DNA of 20,978 bases from a virus. The stretch covers positions 1 through 20,978 of the IMG/VR virus record IMGVR_UViG_3300044715_001341. One strand, given 5' to 3'. The notes below the pieces were generated by a model. The model had not been told where the DNA came from, ran no database searches, and worked only from the letters and a program-made list of their open reading frames with translations. Position numbers and translations under genes: made by a program. Below, piece by piece: positions 16,390-20,978 of the stretch (position 1 is the first letter of the stretch; the number at the start of each line of letters is the position of its first letter).

Positions 16390-16701
16390 TTACATTCCTA
16401 CATAACTAACTGTTGTTGTTATCGATGAATTTGCTGATGCATTGGCTCGTAATGTGTCACCATTGGCTAATACAATTTTTTCCATGTCTACAACAAATGT
16501 ATCGTTGCTTTGTATTTGTACACTTTTGTAAATTTGTACGTTACTGTTAATTGTTGCTGTACCGCTAGGTACTGCATATAGATCAAATGTTTTAGCAGTA
16601 GTATCTGTATTGCAAAAGTATATAACAGATACCACAGTGTTACCTGAACTGACGTATACGTTTGATACCACTGTTGTTAATAAGGTGTTAGAAATTGCCA
16701 T
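16390..16701 (-). CDS. Small beta-rich structural protein, 103 aa
   Basis: Probable minor virion protein: MAISNTLLTTVVSNVYVSSG, then VSVIYFCNTDTTAKTFDLYA and VPSG, then a segment with FVVDMEKIVLANGDTLRA. The alternating hydrophobic pattern indicates a single beta sandwich; proteins of this form (start, VYVSSGN, VIYFCN, VPSG, LANGD) occur in the fibre loci of aquatic T4-like phages as I recall. I place the start at 16701 rather than the ATG at 16734, because 16701 has TAGGAT 8 bases upstream and matches the MAIS opening used by neighbouring genes, whereas 16734 would overlap the preceding gene by 23 bases and add an atypical leader. No signal peptide. It may decorate the fibre base or capsid; unproven. 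Confidence 0.7.
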   Translation of the reverse strand: MAISNTLLTTVVSNVYVSSGNTVVSVIYFCNTDTTAKTFDLYAVPSGTATINSNVQIYKSVQIQSNDTFVVDMEKIVLANGDTLRANASANSSITTTVSYVGM

Positions 16702-16711
16702 TGTGTTAATC

Positions 16712-17293
16712 CTATAATAGTATCGAAAAAGCAAATGCTCGCTTTTTCGTAATTAGTTCTTCGTTAACAGCTTCACCGTTAACAACATATACTCCACTTG
16801 CGCCTGAATTTGGTGCGGCAGCATATACCACTGTGGCTCCTGTAATTGCCGTTGGTACAACTAGAGTATTGTTAATTTGTATGTTGCCATTAAATTTTAA
16901 ATTGCCAACATTTGATGATAAGGTGTAGCTATTAGTATTTAAATTGCCGCCTAATGCCGGTGCAGTATCTTCAATAATTGCAGTTAACCCAGTAGATGAT
17001 GCTACTAAATTCGAGTACGTTGTTCCGTCATTGGTAACTTGCCATTTATCAACTGCTTCGTTCCATCGTAATGCAACATTTGCCAATGATCCTCGAGCAA
17101 CAGCAATACCAGCAGTACCTAGTGTTACACCTGCACCAACTTCACCATCGTTAAGAACAATAATATTGTCCTTTAATGTAGTATTAGTAGTTTGAATTGC
17201 AGTTTGTGAACCTTGTACCGTTAGGTTACCTGTGATGATAACATCAGTAGTGTCAATTGTATACGAGGTGTTGAGTTTTTTAACAGCAGCCAT
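16712..17293 (-). CDS. Fibre-attachment/structural protein, 193 aa
   Basis: Virion protein with the module VIITGNLTVQGSQT (residues 18-31), DNIIVLNDGE, GTAGIAVARGSL and NVALRWNEAVDKWQVTNDG, a combination common in fibre loci of aquatic T4-like phages. The same module in diverged form opens the 2118-aa giant fibre, suggesting a shared docking or shaft-start domain. A second part (residues 105-165) has IIEDTAPALGGNLNTNSYTL, another frequent fibre phrase. The C-terminus (NEELITKKRAFAFSILL) is hydrophobic and conserved-looking. It is the first gene after a late promoter; the ribosome site (GGGAT, about 8 bases upstream) is moderate. It probably starts the transcript that continues through the 103-aa and 139-aa genes. 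No enzymatic residues are apparent. Confidence 0.75.
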   Translation of the reverse strand: MAAVKKLNTSYTIDTTDVIITGNLTVQGSQTAIQTTNTTLKDNIIVLNDGEVGAGVTLGTAGIAVARGSLANVALRWNEAVDKWQVTNDGTTYSNLVASSTGLTAIIEDTAPALGGNLNTNSYTLSSNVGNLKFNGNIQINNTLVVPTAITGATVVYAAAPNSGASGVYVVNGEAVNEELITKKRAFAFSILL

Positions 17294-17313
17294 CTAAATA
17301 TCCCAGTTTCTAT

Positions 17314-17321
17314 TATTTATG
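17314..17321 (-). promoter_or_regulatory. T4-type late promoter for the 193-aa gene
   Basis: Minus-strand CATAAATA (one mismatch to TATAAATA), 20 bases before the ATG at 17293. It lies just downstream of the terminator at 17338-17382, so the fibre cluster starts a new transcription unit. Confidence 0.7.
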
Positions 17322-17337
17322 CTAATTGTAGATAGTA

Positions 17338-17382
17338 TAGTCAAAAAAATAACAGCCGAAGCTGTTATTTTTAGTTTGACTA
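17338..17382 (-). terminator. Factor-independent terminator after the 315-aa gene, TTCG loop
   Basis: On the minus strand AAAAATAACAGC - TTCG - GCTGTTATTTTTTT forms a 12-bp stem with a run of T. Flanking TAGTCAAA and TTTGACTA arms extend the pairing. It begins 3 bases after the stop codon at 17386. The near symmetry means it could also act on the other strand. Confidence 0.93.
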
Positions 17383-17385
17383 AAA

Positions 17386-18333
17386 TTAGTCGTTTGTTGC
17401 TAGTTTAACTGTTGTATTTACAACTGCTGAACCAGTTGAAGTCCAAATAGCATGGCTATTAGCCGCAAATTGTGTACCTGCTGTGTATCCATCGATATCT
17501 GCCGGGAATAACAATGCTGTACGTGATTCAAGTTTACCGACTACATAACTACCGTTGTCAGAATCAAACGCTGTTAGTGTCATTTCGCCTGCGGCTGTTG
17601 GGCCACCTGCAGCAACAACTTGCGCTACTGTTGGGCTGTTAACACCGTTAACACCTGTTGGAACTAAACGAACTACATCAGTACCATCAGCATTAGTTAC
17701 GCGATAACGACGTGAACTACGTTGACTAACGATATCAGCTTGTTTACCAATTGTGCCACCGGTAATCCGTGCGTTAGCTCTAATTGTATTAGCTGTAACT
17801 GTTGAAGCTGCTAACACTGCTGTTAATGAGCCTGCTGAACCGATATCACCAAAACCAATTATTGTTGTGTTTGTTGCACTAGTGTTAGCGGCACTCATTG
17901 TAACATTACCTGTACCGATAGCTGTAATTTTAGTAGTTGCTGCAAACGCTGTATTTGCAGCCATACCAACAAATAAACCTACAGTAGTTGAAACTGTTAG
18001 TACATTTGAAGCACTAATTGCTCCGCCAGTTACAACAACGTTGGCTGGTTTAACTAAAGTAATATCTGGTGCAGTTGTGTAACCAGTACCTGCTGTTGTA
18101 ACTGTTGCTGTATCAATACGACCGTTGGCTGTACTAACTGCAGCGATATTAATAACTGCACGTGTACCACCAATTGGGCTAACTGCTGCGGTTGCTGTTA
18201 AACCTTGTGAATAATTTGTGCCGCGGTTTGTGTAAGTAATGCTTGATACGCCTTCACCGCCTGGGGCTGTGTAGGTTAAACCATCATTAACATTATCTGA
18301 ACCAAAAAACTTTTTCTTAATAGGACGTCCCAT
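17386..18333 (-). CDS. Structural protein of unknown role, 315 aa, MGRPIKKKFFG family
   Basis: Probable virion (head or fibre) protein; the opening MGRPIKKKFFG is one I recall from T4-like aquatic phages. Residues 28-92 contain two copies of a beta phrase (ITYTNRGTNYSQG; VTTAGTGYTTAPDITL). Residues 105-160 form a beta module (LFVGMAANTAFAATTKIT, VTMSAANTSATNTTI) resembling the domain inserted in the gp14-like protein. Residues 187-250 (ARITGGTIGKQADIVSQRSS, RRYRVTNADGTDVVRLVP) form a separate and more charged domain. The remainder includes LTAFDSDNGSYVVGKLESRT. AAGGAG lies 6 bases before the ATG, so the start is firm. It has its own late promoter and terminator, making a one-gene unit between the GT10-like gene and the fibre cluster, which suggests abundant independent expression. 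Head decoration is a guess. Confidence 0.7.
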   Translation of the reverse strand: MGRPIKKKFFGSDNVNDGLTYTAPGGEGVSSITYTNRGTNYSQGLTATAAVSPIGGTRAVINIAAVSTANGRIDTATVTTAGTGYTTAPDITLVKPANVVVTGGAISASNVLTVSTTVGLFVGMAANTAFAATTKITAIGTGNVTMSAANTSATNTTIIGFGDIGSAGSLTAVLAASTVTANTIRANARITGGTIGKQADIVSQRSSRRYRVTNADGTDVVRLVPTGVNGVNSPTVAQVVAAGGPTAAGEMTLTAFDSDNGSYVVGKLESRTALLFPADIDGYTAGTQFAANSHAIWTSTGSAVVNTTVKLATND

Positions 18334-18409
18334 TTGTTTCTCCTTGTATAATTAGCGTTCTAACGCCTACGCAGTGGGTTACTGCATAAACTCTCATTCA
18401 AGAGCGAAC
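18334..18409 (-). other. Structured 5' leader with tandem short hairpins
   Basis: About 75 untranslated bases before the 315-aa gene contain, in minus-strand order, CTCT-6-AGAG, GCAGT-5-ACTGC (18385-18371) and GCGT-4-ACGC (18366-18355), ending in an unpaired AAGGAG (18345-18340). These could stabilise the mRNA; no known riboswitch is recognised. Confidence 0.5.
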
Positions 18410-18414
18410 TATAG

Positions 18415-18422
18415 TATTTATG
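18415..18422 (-). promoter_or_regulatory. T4-type late promoter for the 315-aa gene
   Basis: Minus-strand CATAAATA followed by CTAT, the same octamer as before the 193-aa gene. It overlaps the stop codon of the upstream GT10-like gene (18420-18418). Confidence 0.72.
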
Positions 18423-19563
18423 TATGTTTAACAATTGTTGTAACCATTTGTTCTAGTTCGGACACAAACTTTTTCTCAAAAGTTAAATCTAAGAGCAGTT
18501 GTCTATTTTTTTTACGACGTTCAACAGTATCAGTGTATATTTTTTTCCAGTCATAATATTGCATATATCTTAATAATTTATGTACTGCTTGTATACGAGT
18601 ATCATCGGGCTCGTTATCATATATGTCATGATCAATTATATCATCATATGTATCAAATCCCATTTCTCTAAGCGCGGCTATCGATCCTTTGCCTGCAATA
18701 ATTACAAAAAATTGATTAGCTAACATAGGTTTAAATGTTTTTTCACTGAAAAATATATCTTCGTATACACTTTCAACTATTATATTAACATAACTGTCAG
18801 CATACGCTGCATTATTATAATTAAACACTATATCATCGCTTATTACGCCATTAGCTAATGTTATATTATCATTAAGCGAAGTTGATGTGTTAATTGGCAG
18901 GGTTGGTATTATTTGTTTAAATCTTGTGGCATGCATCGGCCACTTCCCCTTCATTTCCCATTCCCAAAAAATTTTGTCGCTTGATGGTTTATTAGGAGTA
19001 TTGACTAGTATCAATGATTTATTATAATACTTAGATTTTTGAAATTCTACTAGATTGACTAATCTAAATCCATATATTATATTTGATAAACTAGAGTACA
19101 AATATTTTTTATGTGTAGATGTTATGTCAATGTCTGAAAAATAAATGTATTCATTATTGTTAATACGATGTTTATATTCAGCACACAACGTTGACCAAAT
19201 TGGATATTTAATTTGATATTGTGCATGTTGATCTTTAATATAATTCCACCCAATATAAATTATTGGTTTATTAATTGCTGTTATAATCTTGTATAATTTA
19301 GATCCTAAGTTTTCCGGAGGATAACAATATCTATGATCAGATATTAAAAAGAAAATTATATCAATATCGGAATTGTTAATATCCGTAGTTGTTTTGACAA
19401 TATCTAGATTATCCCAATTAGTGCTATCACAACACAAATCTATTAAACATATATTATAATTTAAATTTAAAAGTGGTAACTTATTATATAGATATGGACC
19501 TTGCCATGATTTTAAATCATTGACTGGATTTATTTCTTTTAACTCTATATTATATAGTTTCAT
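18418..19563 (-). CDS. GT10-like (fucosyltransferase-type) glycosyltransferase
   Basis: A 381-aa protein. Its C-terminal half has the GT10/fucosyltransferase-like pattern: YADSYVNIIVES (254-265), FSEKTFKPMLANQFFVIIAG (272-291), a Gly/Ser loop, then LREMGFDTYDD (298-308), YDNEPDDTRI (315-324). This is the SEKT.KP...G.P..I......L...GF.TF...D..YD pattern of nucleotide-sugar-dependent transferases, where the SEKTFKP stretch belongs to the donor-binding domain. The N-terminal half is less recognisable (LISDHRYCYPP, PIIYIGWNY). No membrane helix or signal peptide. I choose ATG 19563; an upstream GTG frame start at 19605 lies inside a terminator hairpin. No ribosome site precedes 19563, and the late octamer predicts transcription starting at the ATG. 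It is visibly more A/T-rich than both neighbours, with many ATA and TTA codons, consistent with recent acquisition. Substrate unknown. Confidence 0.65.
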   Translation of the reverse strand: MKLYNIELKEINPVNDLKSWQGPYLYNKLPLLNLNYNICLIDLCCDSTNWDNLDIVKTTTDINNSDIDIIFFLISDHRYCYPPENLGSKLYKIITAINKPIIYIGWNYIKDQHAQYQIKYPIWSTLCAEYKHRINNNEYIYFSDIDITSTHKKYLYSSLSNIIYGFRLVNLVEFQKSKYYNKSLILVNTPNKPSSDKIFWEWEMKGKWPMHATRFKQIIPTLPINTSTSLNDNITLANGVISDDIVFNYNNAAYADSYVNIIVESVYEDIFFSEKTFKPMLANQFFVIIAGKGSIAALREMGFDTYDDIIDHDIYDNEPDDTRIQAVHKLLRYMQYYDWKKIYTDTVERRKKNRQLLLDLTFEKKFVSELEQMVTTIVKHT

Positions 19564-19568
19564 TAAAA

Positions 19569-19576
19569 TATTTAGT
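19569..19576 (-). promoter_or_regulatory. Late-type promoter directly in front of the GT10-like gene
   Basis: Minus-strand ACTAAATA, two mismatches to TATAAATA, is followed by five bases and then the ATG at 19563. With T4 geometry (octamer at -13 to -6) transcription would begin at the A of the start codon. Confidence 0.5.
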
Positions 19577-19595
19577 GACTTAACCCTGAGACATA

Positions 19596-19623
19596 AAAAA
19601 AGCACTCCGAAGAGTGCTTTTTT
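19596..19623 (-). terminator. 23: Factor-independent terminator of the gp23 unit, TTCG loop
   Basis: Minus strand AAAAAAGCACTC - TTCG - GAGTGCTTTTTT, a 12-bp perfect stem with a TTCG tetraloop and a T run. It starts 28 bases after the gp23 stop codon and separates the capsid genes from the GT10-like gene. Confidence 0.95.
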
Positions 19624-19650
19624 ATTTTCATATCCTACTAAGAATAAATC

Positions 19651-20829
19651 TTATTGGAATGATAAGTTTGCTACAGTGATTTTTTCTAAGTAGTCAGCTG
19701 CATTACCAAGAGATGATGCAGTGTTACTTAATTCAACATAACCATAACGTGTCATAAAGCCCACTACTGGTTCGAATGTTGATGGATCTAACACAACACC
19801 AGAACTCATTAATGGAACGTATGGGCAGTAGAACGCTGCTGCGTCTGATTCTGAAGAACCTTTGTAACCAACCAACACTGTATCGTTTGAAGCGTATGTG
19901 TTAACATAGATCTTCATAGCACTGTTTAAAGTACCAACGAATTTAGTGTTTGTAGGAGCTTCAAATGTACCTTCTGTACTACGAGCAAAAGCTGAAGTAG
20001 TTGCAGATTGTAACACTGTTAAAGCTGATGGACTTACAACTGCCCAGTTACCAGCGCCACGACGTGTACGTTGTGCAATTTTGTTAGCACTACGGTTGAT
20101 TAAAACAGCTAAAGCAGCGTGTTCGTCACCAACGAATGTAGCAGTACCAGAAACAGTAGCTTGGTTGTAGTTGTCAGTTGCTGTAGAAGCTAATGCTGCC
20201 AATGAACCTAGAACTTCTTGGTCAATTTCAACAGTAATTTCTTGAGCTAAAGCTGCCATGATTTCTGCTTCAACATCTAAACCGTGCATAGATTGTGCAT
20301 CTTGCGCAGCTTCAAATGTCCAACGTGCAGACAATTTACGTGTTTTAGCTTCAACAACTTGTTTCAAGATTTGAACGTTAATACGGTTACCTGGAACACC
20401 TTCTAGTGAACTAGTTGATGCTGCAAGACCTGTTGAGGTTTTGCTTGAGTAAGCTGTAGCAATGTTGAATGGGCTTAATGCTTCTTGACCTGGAGTTGCT
20501 GCATCACCGCCTAATGAACCAGCAGCTTGTGAATCTGCATAACGCACACGTAGAGTGTGAATTTGTGCAACTGGGCCAGTCATTGGTTGTACGCCAACGA
20601 TTTCGTTAGCGATAACTGTTGGCATTACACGACGAATTACTGGAAGAATTACGCGGTTTAGTGTAGCAACGTTACCTACTGCTGTTGCACCAGCTGAAGC
20701 GTTTTCTGTTAAGTGCTTACGTGTGTTTTCTAAGATTACAGCCATAGTAGAACGTTTTGAACCTTGTAGACCTTCTAACAGGGCATCCTTAGTTTCGTTC
20801 CAACGGCCTTCTAATAGTTGGGTTGTCAT
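19651..20829 (-). CDS. 23: Major capsid protein gp23
   Basis: T4-type major capsid protein (HK97 fold), building the hexamers of the head. The strongest match is residues 62-96 (LPVIRRVMPTVIANEIVGVQ, PMTGPVAQIHTLRVRY), equivalent to T4 LLRRVLPTVLANELVGVQPM. Further matches are VEAKTRKLSARWTFEAAQDA, MHGLDVEAE, FVGTLNSAMKIYVNTYA, VLVGYKG and DPSTFEPVVGFMTRYGY near the C-terminus. It is 392 aa, against 521 in T4 and, as I recall, 450-480 in cyanophages; the region between residues 100 and 160, where T4 has its insertion domain, is clearly shorter. A prohead-protease-type site (L/I-x-E) is visible at L40-T41-E42, so the mature form may start at N43. The ribosome site AAGGAAA precedes ATG 20829. 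It is followed by a strong terminator, as expected for a highly expressed gene. Confidence 0.96.
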   Translation of the reverse strand: MTTQLLEGRWNETKDALLEGLQGSKRSTMAVILENTRKHLTENASAGATAVGNVATLNRVILPVIRRVMPTVIANEIVGVQPMTGPVAQIHTLRVRYADSQAAGSLGGDAATPGQEALSPFNIATAYSSKTSTGLAASTSSLEGVPGNRINVQILKQVVEAKTRKLSARWTFEAAQDAQSMHGLDVEAEIMAALAQEITVEIDQEVLGSLAALASTATDNYNQATVSGTATFVGDEHAALAVLINRSANKIAQRTRRGAGNWAVVSPSALTVLQSATTSAFARSTEGTFEAPTNTKFVGTLNSAMKIYVNTYASNDTVLVGYKGSSESDAAAFYCPYVPLMSSGVVLDPSTFEPVVGFMTRYGYVELSNTASSLGNAADYLEKITVANLSFQ

Positions 20830-20858
20830 TTCTTTATTTTCCTTTTATAAGTTTTGTA

Positions 20859-20978
20859 TTACTTTAGCCCTGCTAAACGTTTTAGTTCAACAACGTTGTT
20901 GTTGGTTTCTAAATTTACTGTTTTAGCAGATTTATCACCAGTTACTTCTACACGACTCTCAGCTAGTACAGACTTTTC
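20859..20978 (-). CDS. 22: Probable prohead scaffold gp22, C-terminal end only
   Basis: The last 39 codons of a gene whose 5' part lies beyond the window, ending at TAA 20861-20859. The visible residues are hydrophilic (EKSVLAESRVEVTGDK), then ETNNNVVELKRLAGLK at the terminus. In T4-like phages the scaffold core protein gp22 sits immediately upstream of gp23 on the same strand and ends in a charged helix; the VELKRLAGL ending fits. Only 29 bases separate it from gp23. The identification rests mainly on synteny, since too little sequence is present to test the family; another prohead protein is possible. Confidence 0.5.
   Translation of the reverse strand, partial: EKSVLAESRVEVTGDKSAKTVNLETNNNVVELKRLAGLK

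Noticed and set aside
16702-16734. Earlier ATG start for the 103-aa structural protein
   Set aside because: It would overlap the preceding gene by 23 bases, lacks a ribosome site, and adds MLFRYYYRINT before a typical MAISN start that has its own TAGGAT site.
17318-17345. Possible sigma-70 -35 box TTGACT in front of the 193-aa gene
   Set aside because: The TTGACT is part of the flank of the terminator hairpin and no TATAAT follows at 17 bases; the CATAAATA late octamer explains the start better.
19564-19605. Earlier GTG start for the GT10-like gene
   Set aside because: This GTG lies in the 3' arm of the TTCG terminator and upstream of the late promoter; the added 14 residues look random.

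Overview
The window is a piece of a T4-like myovirus genome of the marine/freshwater (cyanophage- and pelagiphage-related) kind, probably from an uncultured phage. The diagnostic genes are the gp23 major capsid protein with the C-terminal end of a probable gp22 scaffold upstream of it, gp14-like (neck) and gp15-like (tail sheath terminator) proteins, and a block of Thr/Asn/Ala-rich fibre proteins with openings such as MGRLLKNT, MAIGRVPGAALL and MAITDSQKVDYLFKK, which I recall from aquatic T4-like phages. The DNA is A/T-rich, genes are tightly packed, and I see no tRNA, rRNA, integrase, CRISPR or insertion sequence. The host cannot be assigned; three consensus sigma-70-type promoters only indicate ordinary bacterial housekeeping promoters.

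Layout. (1) 1-1435, minus strand: a partial conserved unknown gene and an 88-residue unknown gene, each behind a TTGACA-17-TATAAT-class promoter (host-polymerase, early type). (2) 1505-4461, plus strand: gp14 and gp15 overlapping as TAATG behind a T4-type late promoter; both are about twice the T4 length because of added beta-rich domains. (3) 4462-4950, plus strand: a compact cassette made of a perfect sigma-70 promoter and a NUDIX hydrolase gene with essentially no leader. (4) 4945-17293, minus strand: the fibre cluster. In transcription order it holds a 193-aa fibre/base protein, a 103-aa small beta protein, a 139-aa fibre connector, a 664-aa fibre protein, a 585-aa fibre protein, a giant 2118-aa repetitive fibre with an embedded YadA-like head, and a 245-aa glycosyltransferase-like protein convergent with NUDIX. 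(5) 17386-20978, minus strand: the 315-aa MGRPIKKKFFG structural protein, an A/T-rich GT10-like glycosyltransferase of 381 aa, gp23, and the end of a probable gp22.

Control signals are unusually legible. Six octamers of the T4 late type ([A/C/G][A/C/T]TAAATA and close variants) sit before late genes. Two factor-independent terminators, both with TTCG loops on the coding strand, end the gp23 unit and the 315-aa gene. Three genes appear to start at or within a base or so of the predicted transcription start (leaderless).

Taken together, capsid, neck, sheath terminator and fibres build the virion. The two glycosyltransferase-like genes bracket the fibre region and could modify virion or host-surface glycans (inference). 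The main points of interest are the leaderless cassettes, the 345-bp higher-order repeats and YadA-like head in the giant fibre, beta modules shared between separate proteins, a gp23 that looks shortened, and a gene order with gp14/15 and gp22/23 on opposite strands, unlike T4.
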